Positions 10,771-23,454 of a stretch of 64,000 nt of DNA are shown here, in pieces. A program made the translations under genes and the position numbers. This DNA comes from Pelobates cultripes (lineage: Eukaryota > Chordata > Amphibia > Anura > Pelobatidae): NCBI GenBank assembly GCA_933207985.1, contig OW240912.1:76882829-76946828 (forward strand), given 5' to 3'. A model generated the notes under the pieces. It made no database searches. It was not told the origin of the DNA and saw nothing but the letters and a program-made list of their open reading frames with translations. How positions within the stretch are numbered: the first letter of the stretch is position 1; each line of letters starts with the position of its first letter.

Positions 10771-11622
10771 CCGTGTTTCCCCGAAAATAAACCCTACCCC
10801 GAAAATAAGCCCTAGTCGGATTTTCGGGGTGGGCTGTAATATAAGCCCTACCCCGAAAATAAGACCTAGGCATTGTACCTTTTCGGCGAGACTTCCTTCT
10901 TCTACTGTAGGAGGAGCGTTGCGGGCCGCGGCATCGCGCAACGTGATGACGACATTTCGCAGCGCCGTCAGTCTGCCTTCACGGATCTTCAGCGGAAGGA
11001 TCCATTTCCAGGCGGTGAGGCTCCCAGTGGTCGGACTCGGCAAGGAAACTTTGAAATGTGAGTACCGCTAGATATTTTATGTCTGGGACTGAATTAATTA
11101 AAGGGGGCGGGGGGTGAATTAATTAAAGGGGGGTGAATTAAAGGGTGGGCTGGATTAATTAGAGGGGGGTGAATTAATTAAAGGGTGGGCTGGATTAATT
11201 AGAGGGGGTGAATTAATTAAAGGGGGGTGAATTAATTAAAGGGTGGGCTGGATTAATTAGAGGGGGTGAATTAATTAAAGGGGTGGTGAATTAATTAAAG
11301 GGTGGGCTGGATTAATTAGAGGGGGTGAATTAATTAAAGGGGTGGTGAATTAATTAAAGGGGTGGTGAATTAATTAAAGGGTGGGCTGGATTAATTAGAG
11401 TGGGTGAATTAATTAAAGGGGTGGTGAATTAATTAAAGGGTGGGCTGGATTAATTAGAGGGGGGTGGATTAATTAGAGGGGGGTGGATTTATTAAAGGGG
11501 GGTGGATTAATTAAAGGGGGGGTTCAATGTACATACCGGTACCGTAAATAAATAAGCCCTACCCTGTGTTTTTTGTGACTAAAATTAATATAAGACCCGG
11601 TCTTATTTTCGGAGAAACACGG
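10771..11622. mobile_element. Tc1/mariner-type MITE carrying a minisatellite
   Basis: The ends are inverted repeats, CCGTGTTTCCCCGAAAATAA on the left and TTATTTTCGGAGAAACACGG on the right, each preceded or followed by TA (769-770 and 623-624 of their kilobases). A TA duplication points to a Tc1/mariner transposase. Inside the left end the phrase 'ccccgaaaataagccct' recurs. The right two thirds is an expanded tandem array (11095-11520). No coding frame is visible. Confidence 0.8.
11095..11520. repeat. Minisatellite built on TTAATTAA/GGGGGTGAATTAATTAAAG
   Basis: Units of about 18-40 bp alternate between two forms: 'ggtgaattaattaaag' and 'gggctggattaattaga'. The order shows higher-order duplication of the pair. 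It lies wholly inside the mariner-type MITE, so it arose after or within the element. Confidence 0.9.
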
Positions 11623-11720
11623 TATACGCATTCCCAAACAGAGTGACAAGCAGTCACAGACACAAACAGAGCACACACCTATTCCAAACCAAACACTGAC
11701 AGCCGCACATTCACACACAC

Positions 11721-11970
11721 ATAATAATAACAAAGTGTTTAACCAGGAAAGGTACATTCAGATTGCTCTGGTTTCCAAGTACATCCTGGGGATGTTACCT
11801 TAGCCCAACATCCAGGGGTTGTTACTATCACCCAATTTAATAGTACTCATTTTATCTACCTCGGAAGGATGAAGGGCTGAGTCAACCCTGCTGGGATTTG
11901 AACCTGCAACCCCCAAGAGTTAGAACAGATTCTGCTGTTGCATTAGCCCACTGAGCTATTTCACCAGCCT
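11721..11970 (-). mobile_element. tRNA-derived SINE
   Basis: On the minus strand the head reads GGCTGGTGAAATAGCTCAG, with a polymerase III A box (TAGCTCAGTGG) and a B box (GGTTCAAATCC) about 50 bases later. A body follows with 'cttccgaggtagataaaatgag' style wording, then an (ATA)n-like tail at 11721-11730. The head is tRNA-like but continues into a 180-bp body with a simple tail, so it is a SINE and not a tRNA gene. Confidence 0.85.
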
Positions 11971-12967
11971 TAATGTAATGCAGTGTAGTTTATATTTTTA
12001 AAATACAAAATTAAAGTGCAATATATAGTGGCGCTAAGAGCATGCAGCTTGTTAACACTTGTGGAGCCAATCACGACAATTCCACCAAATACAGACACAG
12101 CAAAACTAGAAAAAGTGAACAGCGCATAAATAGCAAATGTGAATGTTGTAACAAATCTGCTATAACCACACTTGTGTTAATACTTATCATATACCATGGG
12201 TGAGTGGTGTGGGATGGAAGTAGTGTTCATTTGAAGTGTACTTCAGAGGTTCAATCACAAACGTGTGTTGAAGGTCATTCTGTCCAAAAAAACTAAGCAA
12301 CCACCTGTATACTCCAATAATCTGGGATGGAGGTATCCAAGCTGCTATATGCATCATACACAATACGGATGTTGGAGAAACTTACTGAAAAGCATGACTT
12401 GGCCAATACTCAATAGTGGTTGCACAAGTCTATATGGACAATTGTTACAATAAATAATCTGTTCCATAAACTATGAACAACATGGTAGATTATTAAATTG
12501 TTAGCTAGCTTTATGCACAAACTGTAAAATATATCACATAACATTTCAACAAATTGGTGTCTAATTTGCCTTCAAACTCTGCTCTTTCAACTACTCTGAT
12601 GATTTTGTATTCTTTCTGGTGGATCATACACGACCTTCGGATATGTACTCATATCACTTAATTGTCTCAGTACCACAGCATATTTATCAACAACCACAAT
12701 ACCTTTGCAAGCCCTCCCTTTTTTCCTGCAAACAGACTTTATTGAGAAGCCTCTGAAGCTATCCTTTCTGCACGTACACAGCGATCAGAAAGAACGCTGG
12801 TCTGACCTGAGGTTTGAGAAGCAGATATGCAGTGGAAGCATAGATGCTCAAGTAGAGTAGATTGACAGGGTGTTTCATTATTTAATACTTACATGGGATA
12901 CTCTTTCCAAGATGAACTGCTTTCTGGGTATGGTGTTGTCCTTTAATTATGTAATGGTTAAGTTATA
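11971..12967. other. Intergenic, nothing recognised
   Basis: No exon, terminal repeat or RNA gene could be supported. The sequence is AT-rich with only short frames. Confidence 0.5.
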
Positions 12968-12969
12968 TA

Positions 12970-14589
12970 CAGTCAGGTCCATAAATATTGGGACATCGAC
13001 ACAATTCTAATCTTTTTGGCTCTATACACCACCAAAATTGGTTTGAAATGAAATGAACAGGATGTGCTTTAACTGCAGACTTTCAGCTTTAATTTGAGGG
13101 TATTTACATCCAAATCATGTGAACGGTGTAGGAATTACAACAGTTTGTATATGTGCCTCCCACTTTTCAAGGGACCAAAAGTAATGGGACAATTGGCTGC
13201 TCAGCTGTTCCATGGCCAGGTGTGTGTTATTCCCTCATTATCCCATTTACAAGGAGCAGATAAAAGGTCCAGAGTTCATTTCAAGTGTGCTATTTGCATT
13301 TGGAATCTGTTGCTGTCAACTCTCAATATGAGATCCAAATAGCTGCCACTATCAATGAAGCAAGCCATCATTAGGCTGAAAAAACAAAACAAACCCATCA
13401 GAGAGATAGCAAAAACATTAGGTGTGGCCAAATCAACTGTTTGGAACATCCTTAAAAAGAAAGAACGCACCAGTGAGCTCAGCAACACCAAAAGACCCGG
13501 AAGACCACGGAAAACAACTGTGGTGGATGACCGAATAATTCTTTCCCTGGTGAAGAAAACACCCTCCACAACAGCAGGAGGTAGATGTATGTGTGTCAAC
13601 AATCAAGAGAAGACTTCACCAGAGTGAATACAGAGGTTTCACCACAAAATGTAAACCATTGGTGAGCCTCAAAAACAGGAAGGCCAGATTAGAGTTTGAC
13701 AAACAACATCTAAAAAAGCCTTCACAGTTCTGGAACAACATCCTATGGACAGATGAGACCAAGATCAACTTGTACCAGAGTGATGGGAAGAGAATAGTAT
13801 GGAGAAGGAAAGGAGCTGCTCATGATCCAAAGCATACCACCTCATCAGTGAAGCATGGTGGTGGTAGTGGCATGGCGTGGGCATGTATGGCTGCCAATGG
13901 AACTGGTTCTCTTGTATTTATTGATGATGTGACTGCTGACAAAAGCAGCAGGATGAATTCTGTAGTGTTTCGGGCAATATTATCTGCTCATATTCATACA
14001 AATGCTTCAGAACTCATTGGACGGCACTTCACAGTGCAGATGGACAATGACCCAAAGCATACTGCAAAAGCAACCAAATAGTTTTTTAAGGGAAAGAAGT
14101 GGAATGTTATACATTGGCCAAGTCAATCACCTAACCTGAATCCGATTGAGCATGCATTTCACTTGATGAAGACAAAACTGAAGGGAAAATGCCCCAAGAA
14201 CAAGCAGGAACTGAAGACAGTTGCAGTAGAGGCCTGGCAGAGCATCAGCAGGGATGAAACCCAGCATCTGGTGATGTCTATGCGTTCCAGACATCAGGCT
14301 GTAATTGACTGCAAAGGATTTGCAACTATGTATTAAAAAGCGAATGTTTGATTTATGACTGTTAATCTGTCCCATTACTTTTGGTCCCTTAAAAAGTGGG
14401 AGGCACATATACAAACTGTTGTAATTCCTACACCGTTCACCTGATTTGGATGTAAATACCCTCAAATTAAAGCTGCAAGTCTGCAGTTAAAGCGCATCTT
14501 GTTTGTTTTGTTTCAAACCCATTGTGTTGGTGTATAGAGCCAAAAAGATTAGAATTGTGTCGATGTCCCAATATTTATGGACCTTACTG
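12970..14589 (+). mobile_element. Tc1-like DNA transposon, full length but inactive
   Basis: The element is 1620 bp with ends CAGTCAGGTCCATAAATATT and AATATTTATGGACCTTACTG, each flanked by TA (12968-12969, 14590-14591). The inverted repeats are long, about 220 bp (12970-13190 and 14368-14589), with an outer and an inner conserved block as in the IR/DR class of Tc1 elements. It holds one transposase gene, disabled by stops and a frameshift. The long arms are still very similar, so the insertion may not be very old. Confidence 0.95.
13328..14336 (+). pseudogene. Tc1-family transposase pseudogene
   Basis: The frame encodes a cut-and-paste DDE transposase with an N-terminal helix-turn-helix DNA-binding region (IREIAKTLGVAKSTVWNIL), an AT-hook-like GRPRKT and the catalytic core. 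The first acidic residue is in ILWTDETKINL, the second in QMDNDPKHTAKA and the glutamate in NLNPIEHAF, in the DD34E order. It is broken in three places: a TAG at codon 5 after the ancestral start (13340-13342), loss of sequence with a frameshift near 13580 between the two DNA-binding subdomains and the core, and a TAG at 14079-14081 shortly after the second aspartate. The frame then runs to TAA at 14334. Family length of about 340 residues matches. Confidence 0.93.
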
Positions 14590-14874
14590 TATTTATTGAA
14601 TGTAATAACATTTCTGTATATTGGACTTCTCGGGCTCTATGGTTTGCATGTGCACTGCATATGGTGTGTTTGGTTCCCTTGAGACACATTTGTCCAGAGA
14701 TGTTCCCAAGTCCTGAGCATACTATGTAATAGATTGAGGGCTGACCCTTTGGAAGTCATGTAAGCGCACAGAGGTGCACATTGTCACTGTGTTCTTCAAG
14801 GCATTGCAGGGCGACTCGAATGAAACAGATTCCATAAGCATTATTGTTACATTAACTTAATTGTCAGTTCTATT

Positions 14875-16182
14875 CAGAGGCGGCTCTAGACTTTATGAGG
14901 CCTTAGGTGACACTCAAACATGAGGCCCCACTAACAAAAAAGTGAAAAAATAGTTGCAATACATGCACACTGTCACATATACACATTGATGCACAGTTTA
15001 CCTGTGTATGTGCCTGAGAGTGTGACTGACAGAAAGTACCCTTGTGTATGTGTGAATGTATGTCTCTGTGAGCATGTTTGCGTTTTTGTCTGGGACCCTA
15101 TGCGTATGGGGTAGCTGCTTGAAGTGTGTTGTGTGTATAGGGGTCTGCCTGCAGCCTTTATGCATTGTGTTTATGGCAAAGCTATGTTTCCTGACTGTGT
15201 GTGTATGATGAATGTCTTCAGCTGGTAACTGTGACAATGTGAATAAAGGGGTACTAGTGGCAGGGAGAGTGTAGCAGCGTGAAGGGGGTAAATGGACAAG
15301 GTGGAAGGGGGGATTGTGAGAGAGAATGAGGGACAGGGAGTATGACATGGTTTGATGAGGGAGTGTGACAGGGTGATTGTGGCATGGTAGGAGGGATGAG
15401 TGTGACAGGATTAAGGGTGGTTAATGTGACAGAGTGAGTGTGGCAGAGTGAGGTCAGGTAAATTTGGAGGGGGTGAGATTAACAGGATTAGGAGTGGTTA
15501 ATGTGAGTGTGGATGCATAAATAGGCTGACAGTGTGTGTGGGGGTGATGACAGTGTAGGAAGGGGTGACAATGTGTGGGGAGGTGACTGTGTGAGGGGTT
15601 GCTAACAGTGTGTCTGGGGAGGCTATGTGTGAGGGGATGATACTGTGTGTGAGAGAGTGATGGTGTGAGGGGGGTGATGATGAGAGGGAGGGGGTGATGG
15701 TGAGAGGGAGGGAGGGGAATGATGGTGAGAGGGATGATGGTGAGAGGGAGTGATGGTGTGAGGGAGGTAATGTGAGAGGGAGGAGGGGTGATGGGGAGAG
15801 CGGGGGAATAAATACCCTTTTTATATACCATGGTGGTCCGGTGGCCATTATATCCAGTCTGCAGACCATGTATCTTGCGAGACCCATGAGAGCGTTGCCG
15901 TGGTAACCTGCGGCAACGCTCTGGTTGGCAAGTTCTTGCCAGACATATGGTCTGCAGCTCTGCAGACCGGTGTCTGCGATTGCTGGACGGGCAGACAAGA
16001 GGGGCCTCGCACCAGATGGCATACTGAGCAAGCCGCCGGGTCCCCCTCCTGGTGTTGGGTCTTCGGTCACTGACCAAGGAGTGGTTTTTTTGCCGGCCGT
16101 CTGCCCTAAGGTGGTTTAGGCGGCCGCGAGGCCCCAGCCAGCGCAAGTCCTTAGGCGGCCGCCTAATTAGAGAGCGCCTCTG
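14875..16182. mobile_element. hAT-like non-autonomous element, 1.3 kb
   Basis: The ends are short inverted repeats (CAGAGGCGGCTCTAGA and AGAGAGCGCCTCTG). The flanks are 8-bp near-duplicates, gttctatt (14867-14874) and gttgtatt (16183-16190), one mismatch apart, which fits hAT. The interior is largely a GT/GA-rich array (about 15000-15820), then a GC-rich tail with 'ccgtggtaacctgcggcaacgct'. A very similar phrase occurs in the element at 32586-33648, so the two may be related. Open frames through the array are low-complexity artefacts. Confidence 0.75.
15000..15820. repeat. GTGTGAGGG-type low-complexity array
   Basis: Irregular runs of 'gtgtga', 'gagggag' and 'ggtgatggtgagaggga' make up most of the interior of the surrounding hAT-like element. 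The repeat gives long but meaningless open frames on the opposite strand. Confidence 0.8.
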
Positions 16183-17295
16183 GTTGTATTCTCATTAATA
16201 TGTGTAATGGATATTAGATTAATAAAAACCACACAGCATTGTCGAAACCTTATCATTGTGTGCGCCTATTCCAATTAACGGATGCATATCACAGATGGAA
16301 TGCTCTGATCCTGTTCTTTGTAATACTTGTAAGAGATTTATCACCATTGATACACACAGTTGCATTGGAATACTAAAAATCAATTCTTTGGAAAGTGGAC
16401 AGTCCCTCGTTGTGTGGAATCTATTTGTTTGACGTCTTTAGCTTCAATCTTCAGTTGACCTTGTGACTTCTCTCAGTATCTGGGAATCTCCATGCCATTT
16501 CACTCTGTCCATGATGTCTGCAGATTGTCTTTTTGTGGGATTAATTTGACTGATGGATTTTGCTTAGATTAGCTTGGCAACTAAAAAGGAACCTGTCAAC
16601 CAGTCACTCAGAGCTCTTCATCAGTTCATCAAAACTTTTCTTTAATCTCAGACTCCTCGCAGTAATACTTACAATCTAGAACACTTGTAGAAAAAATTGA
16701 CATCAAGCTCATATGTAGTTAAGCCTAGACATTAAGTATAGCTAATTCCACAGGGGGGGAGGGGAGAGAGTGCTAATGCACATGTGCAGCGAAAGGACTA
16801 AGGGGTACTGGGACATTGCACCCAAACCACTTCAATGAGCTAAAGTGGCCTGGGTGCCTATATTGTCCTTTTAAGGTCACAGCTTCAGAAGCCTTCAGAA
16901 GCACTTAAGGACACAAGCATTTTTTTTTTGCAGTTTGTGTTTAAATTACAATTTGCATTTTTCTCATTTATCGCACCAACACATATTCTGTACCATTTTA
17001 AAAAAAGGACTTTAGCCTGATGTGACATATACAAATTCTCATTTATTAATATAAATGCCCCCCCCCCCCAAAAAAAAACCCCTAAACAAAACATTTTATT
17101 CACAGTTTAGGCAATAATAATGTGTGCGTAATAAGAGCAGTTTAAGAAAAGTAATTCAAAGAAAATGTATTTATTTGTCCTAATTTTCAAAGTACATAAT
17201 ATGTATAGGATTTCAGCTTATTTTGATAGTGACAGGCCAAAAAAGACCAGGAGTAAAATACAATTTCAAAAGTTGGTATGTTTGTCTAGTAAGCT
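16183..17295. other. Intergenic with a family B MITE fragment
   Basis: Only a right-end fragment of a family B MITE (about 16810-16878, 'aagtggcctgggtgcctatattgtcctttt') and a poly-C/poly-A run near 17060 are visible. No gene was found. Confidence 0.55.
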
Positions 17296-17790
17296 CAAGG
17301 GGATACTATAGTCACCAGAACAACTACAGCTTATTGCAGTAAACACTGTTTTTTCCCCAGAGAAAAGGCAGTGATTACATTACAGCCTAGGGACACCTCC
17401 ACATATGGATGCTAGAGGTGCTTCCTGGGGCAGTGTGTGCAGCACTGCCATTCAGTGTCTCCACCATCTACATGGAGACGATGAACCTTCCTCATAAAGA
17501 TGCATTGATTCACTCTGCGAGGAGATGCTGATTGGCCAGGGCTGTGTTTAGCTTGTGCTGGCTCTGCTCATGATCTGCCTCAGACAATCCAAAGCTTTCA
17601 AATTGGAAAGCATTGTGATTGGCTCAGATCATAACTTCTGATGATGTCAGCCAAGCAGGCAGATCGGGGCAGAGTCAGCGTCAGCAGACTGGAACAAAAG
17701 TATGGTATTACTAGATTTAGGGGGGGGGGGAAGGGAGGGAGAGATATGGTGTTTTAATAGATTAGTGTTTGTAGTATAGTGTTCCTTTGA
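17296..17790 (+). mobile_element. TTAA-type MITE, family A
   Basis: The left end 'aaggggatactatagtcaccagaac' and right end 'tagtatagtgttccttt' match family A. Interior blocks ('acacctccacatatggatgctagaggtgcttcctgg', split by mutations) match 2138-2617 and 35909-36413. The TTAA tips are mutated. Confidence 0.75.
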
Positions 17791-17859
17791 TAGATATAAC
17801 AAAAAGACTGACAAAAGTATTTTATATCAAGTAGACATCATAGGCTATTTACCTAAGGG

Positions 17860-19020
17860 TATTTTGACACTTTTTAGTAGCCAATTCATCGCAAATTTCT
17901 GCTAAATATTGTATAAAATTTGTTTTTTCTGTTTTATGACATTCCCACATATAACAAGATATTTTTATGTATATTTTGTAAAGCTGATGTATGCTATTCC
18001 TGTACAAAACGCAATACTGTGTTCATACTATATCTGCAGAATACAATACCCCCATTGTATGCCTATGGCACTAGTTGGTAAAACTAAAATGCCATGCTAC
18101 AGACCAGGCTATTTCAGTTTCTATGGTTAGAATCTTTATAGATGGATTTGTTGGTCCCATGTCTCATTATGGGGCATTATTGCAGTTTGACAGCTCAAAT
18201 ATTCACACAAAAGCATTGTGAATGCAGACACTCCAAGGTATCTCTTATGGCGTGTATTGTGCCTTAACATACAGCCAATATTTTTAGCATTTTTGACATA
18301 CACATTATTATTTTTGCTGGGCATTTTGTATATATGATATGTGCCACTATGATCAAAACCCCAAATTATGCTCACCTAACTCTTCTGAATAAAAAATACC
18401 CCCAATGTATGTCTTTGGGACATTTTTGTGAAGTTACACTGCCATATAGGAGTCCTGACCATTTCAGTTTTTACAGTAGAATTATGAGATTGATCTGGTG
18501 GACCTATGTATCATTTTGGAGCATTATAGTAGTTTTCCTGTTCAAATAACCCCATAAAGGCCCACTATTTGTGAAGGTAGATACTCCAGAGTATCTCAAG
18601 TGATGTTTGTTGTGCCTTAATTTGCCACCATTTTTTCACCAATTTATGTCAGTTTGAGCTGGGAAAATATTGTTTTTTTTACATACTTTTATGCTGGGTA
18701 TTTTGTTCATTTGGTATGTGATACTGTCATGAAACCCCCCAAAGTATGTCCAATGATATCTTCTGAGTAAAACATTTTGTTCAATATATGACCTAGACAC
18801 TATTTTGTGAAGTTGTGTGTACCTTTGCCAAGTATATGTGCATATTGAAGGGGAAAATTTGAGACACATCCATTTCAGGTTTATTTTTTTTTTTAAAAAC
18901 TTTGACTTTGACTGCAATGCTGGGTCCATGTCGCATTTTAGCAGGTTTCCAGTTCAAACTACCCCGCAAAGCATTTTAGCAGCTCATGATTGCAAATTAC
19001 CTCACAAAGGTAACATCTAA
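17860..19020 (+). repeat. Degenerate tandem array of ~350-bp units
   Basis: Three imperfect copies of one unit follow each other. Landmarks recur in order: 'aatacccccattgtatgcct', then 'gccatgctacagaccaggctatttcagttt' (split here for length) at about 18040-18120. They return at about 18385-18470 and, more diverged, at about 18752-18890. Between them 'cccatgtctcattatggggcattat' recurs as 'ctatgtatcattttggagcattat'. The spacing is near 350-370 bp. It could be an old satellite or a repeated part of a larger element. Confidence 0.65.
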
Positions 19021-22000
19021 TTTTAGATATAAGAAGCTTATCAATTCAAATTATGAAAAGCGAATTAATTTTTGCAGTGAATGGGGGAATATTTGGCATA
19101 CAGTTATCAGGAGGCACCCAGTCATTTGCATCACAGGCAACTGTAGGAGAATTATATCTTTCTGCTGTGGGCCCTGCAGAATCAGGCAAAATGTAATATT
19201 TGCATTAACCTGCGTCAAACTGAAGTGCTGTCTGTCACCTCTGAGTCCGCTTTCAGAATTCTGTAAGCCTCCTTGGCACTGAACTTCCTAAGCACTTTGA
19301 ACTTTTTACACAGGAACTTTAAACAATGTTATAAACGATTTTTTATTTTCAATTTTTTTTTTTTTGCCTTTTAACCCCTAACGAACGTAACAATATACTC
19401 CAAGATTTCACGCAATTTTCAGGTGTACAGTATCTCTCTGTAGGTGCTGGAAGCTTCCTCACACATGACAGGGCACAAGGAGACTAGGGGTTGCAAATGG
19501 CCCATGGACTGGTAGTTCCATTATGCCGCTGATTTATATAGTGTTGATATGCTTGGCATAATACTCTATCTAAAGGAGTGCTTCCAATAGTAAAATATAT
19601 AGCTCTACATAAGTAAAGTTTGATTTTGGAAATCAAGCACTCTATCCATACACTAACAGGAAAATACTCTGATTTTATTTTTCACGTTATCAATTACACC
19701 ATTACAATGTCATTTCACATCCCTATGTTGATATCGCTTTACTTTTTATACACATTTGTACAGAGGATTGGGACAATACAATATTTTACAGAGTGTGGCT
19801 AATAATTTACACGTTTATGTAAAAAAAAAAAAATATGTACCTCAAACATTTAGCAAAAAAAAGTAGCAAACAAATTTAAATCATGAATTAAAATAAAAAA
19901 AAGTAGCTAAAGAACTTACATAAACAATAACTATAATCTCTTTATACAGACAAAATATTTTACATAATCCACATCATTAAGTCATTGTTTAAAACAATGG
20001 CCTAATATTGTGCTTAAAAAATAAAAAAAAGGCAATGTACATAAATTTATACAACCCCGTTCTTGTGATGAACAAAAAAAAAAACCAAAAAAAAAAAAAA
20101 AAAACACAACTGTATATACTGTAATCTTTTGTGAAAATTAGCACTGATATTCTACCTGCTGTTAAGGGCATAAAGAAAACCATGTAAAGTTCAACCTGCA
20201 CTGCAGATATTCCCAATGGTTTCTCTGGTGCAGAAATCATAATATTGCTATGGCATCTATTAGTGCTATATAAATTAATTATAAAAATAATTGTACAAGT
20301 TTAAAAATTGTGAAACATTTCAGGCAAATTGTAATCTTCCACAGCTAAAATGTGCAGTTTTCTCCCATAGATCTTATTTTAATGTTAAGAAAATCAGCAT
20401 TATTTTCTCACTAAAATTTAAAATTAAGCTCGCATCATTGAAACTCCTAAAAATAAGGTCTAATCGACTAGGCTAATGATGCTAATCTTGGCACTACAGG
20501 TGCATATGGGCAATTTACAAACAACTGCAATGCCACGGTTAAACATCATTGTCCTTGAATTTGAAATAAGTCTCAGTCTGTTATGTACATTCTGGTTTGG
20601 ATTTAACACTGAGATTAACAGATAGTTGAGGAATTAACAGCTCAACCTCTGGAGTCCAAAAGAGAAAAACAAAAAAAAAAAAATATCATAGCCCCACCCC
20701 CCCTAATAAACTTGCCATTCTTTTAAAATAAAGCAAGTAAGTATCAGTGTGGCATTAATTGGCAGTGCTATATGCTAAACCAAACATTTAGATGTGCTAA
20801 TTTTTGTGTGTAAAAGTTTTCTATCTTTAAGTGTGGAATATCCGCTTAAACATTTTAAAAAAACACTGAATATCGTTGGAGATTTTAAAGTGTTTCAGCG
20901 CGACATGCACTCAAGTCTCATTGTGCCTCTTTGTGGGTTGTTTTGAAATTAAATAATGGCCACCATATTGAATTACTCATGCAATGCCAGTTTAGTACTG
21001 TAAAATGGAGTACGTGATCAATCTTTATACCAGTCTTAAAAGTGCTAACAAGTTTGAAGATTATAAAAAAAAAAAAAAAAAAATCCCCCCAATTAAAATG
21101 AAAGCCTCTCAAAGATTGGGAACCAGAATACAGTCAAATTGCCATAAAATTTGCTCACATTTACAGTCTTTCAAAACAGAAGGCTCAACAAGGATACACA
21201 GGTTAATTATACATGCAACAATGTCAAATTACAACTATTTCACATTTACACCAAAGGGGCTGGAATACAATACGATCTGCCAACCAGAAGCTTGAAATAC
21301 AAACAGTCGAGTTTTACTCACAGACTGACAGCCGCACCAAGATATACAAGTGTACAGATAATTACAGAACTGCACAGTGCACTTAAGCTTGAAACATTCA
21401 ATTTGGAAAGGAGCCAAAAAATAAAATAAAAATAATAAAAAAAAAAATTAAAAAAAAAGGTCCCCACATATTAGTAGGTCATCAAAGGTTAGAAATCTTC
21501 CACTAGCCTAAAAAGAAATGCGATTATTTAATGCTATGTGAATTTACAGACTGCTTGTAATACTGGGATAAAACAGAAAGCTACTGAAGCTGTACTACAA
21601 TTTTGTCTAAAAAACCTTTCTAAAATGTTACACTACAAGAGCAAGCAATTGCCATTTTTACGACACGTGTGAAATATATTTTTGTTTAAAAAAAAAAAAA
21701 AAAAAGTTATAAAAATTTTTATCAAATAAAACACTGGGACGTACTCTATATACAAATTCAGCCAACAGGTGCCTTGTAAAAGGGTAAACAATAAAATTAA
21801 AAACCTGCTTGCATAACACTGACTGAAAAATTTACTTGAAGAGAACAGCAATGTAATTCGTGGAAAATAAACTGAAAAAAAAAATGAAATAATAAAAAAA
21901 ATTATTTTTGGTGTAAATACAATTGCTTTTAAAGTGAATGTTAAAATTTGTTTTTTTTTATTGTTTGTTTTTTGCAATTTTTGAAAAGTGACATGCCCAT

Positions 22001-22984
22001 TTCTATTGCAGCAGATATACTTACCTGAAGCACTCCCTCACAACAAAACGTGGAGGTCTTGGGAGGATCCGGTGAGAACCTCCACGGAATAACTCTCGCA
22101 ATGCACAGAAAGATGCCAGTTTTCCACTGATGGCAAGCTCTGCCTTTGAACAAATTAGTCTGACCATTAGACAAATAGTCCCTACTTTGTCTTATGATAT
22201 CTTGACTGCATTGTAATTTCAAACAAATTCCAAAGCAGCCAATATGAATATATCATAAACAATTTTATCATTTCCAGACACTCAAAAGTGACAGATGCTT
22301 TATACAAGCACACATGAAAAAGTAGTATCTTGAGGGAATTTTTAAATGAGGAAACAATTATTGGGAAAGCATTCAGATATTGCTTTTAGAATGAAAATTG
22401 CACCTTTAGGTAATTAGAGGGTTACCACGAGCACCATGACTACTTCATTGATTCTGAAGAGGTCACTTGTGCCTGGAGACTGTATGTGGAGGGTTTCGCT
22501 TTGAAATGCTGCACACACAGAGATTAACCCCTTAGCTACTGGAGGTGTAACTCCATCTCTGGGAGCTCACTAGCCAGCCAAGAACACCATTCTGGCCTGG
22601 CTAATGTCTATCATGTGCAAAATTGGCGTCTGATGCCAGCGCGCACTGCATGCTGCCGCCAGACAATCCCTCCCATGCTGCCCCCATCTTCCCTAACCCT
22701 CCAGCAAGGTTGAGTGAAAACAGGCAAGGAGGATCGAGCTGCAGGAAGAACGTGGACTTGGCTATGGTACAGAGGTGAGTTTTAGTGTTTTTTTTTTTCT
22801 TTTTCTTAAACAGGGTGGAGGGGCACAACATTTCAAAAAGGGTAACTCTAACCAAAGGTTTTGTAAAAACACTTATTTGGTTGAAATAACCCTTTAAGCT
22901 AATTTACTGATCAGAATTTAATCAGCCAATACATTATACAGTTATTTCCACCTTTCAACCTTACACAACTGGTGCATGGAGATA
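19021..22984. other. AT-rich region downstream of zfx; possible distal 3' UTR
   Basis: No open frame of interest. Much of 19650-22000 is unique-looking AT-rich sequence with many A and T runs. zfx transcripts in other vertebrates have long 3' UTRs, so part of this may be transcribed on the minus strand. The pieces at 22005-22215 and 22430-22860 look repeat-derived (shared 'tagtccctactttgtctt' block, GC-rich patch). The true transcript end cannot be set from sequence alone. Confidence 0.35.
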
Positions 22985-23454
22985 TTTATTTAACATTGTA
23001 GAAAACAAACACAAAACACAACTATCTGCTACATAACCAAGCTCCCAAAGCCTATTAAACGCAGCAAATAACAGTTTCCTGCTAGGTTAGCTTTTGATGC
23101 CTTGTCAAATGTTGCAGGTAGCACATCTAGTTTTTAATCTTCAGGAACGAATAATTAAATAAAATGCACATCTACCCTTAGCAAAACATAGCAGCTTTTC
23201 CCAAGATAAACCACAATTTTGATACTTCCTTCTGTCCCAAGATTTTAAGTATTGAGAAAAAAAATAAACATCTACATCACTGCCCTGAGCTTTGCAACTC
23301 AATTAATTTGTAAAACAAAGAGCACGACGGATGTAGAAAAATAATAGCTGTTTAGAAACATGAAAACTGCATAACCAAAACAAATAATATACAGTCTCCT
23401 TTACAAGAACGGGTGGGTTTATAGTATTCACTTGAATGTCTAGAATAGACTAGA
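22985..23454 (-). other. zfx: Proximal 3' UTR of zfx
   Basis: This follows the zfx stop codon on the minus strand. A canonical AATAAA lies at 22985-22990 and a variant ATTAAA at 23133-23138. Use of the first would give a 3' UTR of roughly 490 bases. Longer forms are likely from what is known of the family, so this is a minimum. Confidence 0.45.

Noticed and set aside
11900..11970. tRNA-like sequence with A and B boxes
   Set aside because: The head is degenerate and continues into a SINE body and tail, so it is not a functional tRNA gene.
15454..16146. Long minus-strand frames (230 and 190 codons) rich in Ser, Pro, His and Thr
   Set aside because: They translate the GT/GA-rich array of a hAT-like element; composition alone explains the lack of stops.
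1..23454. Possible pdk3 exons, expected next to zfx from mammalian gene order
   Set aside because: No frame in this part resembles a pyruvate dehydrogenase kinase; the gene may lie further left.
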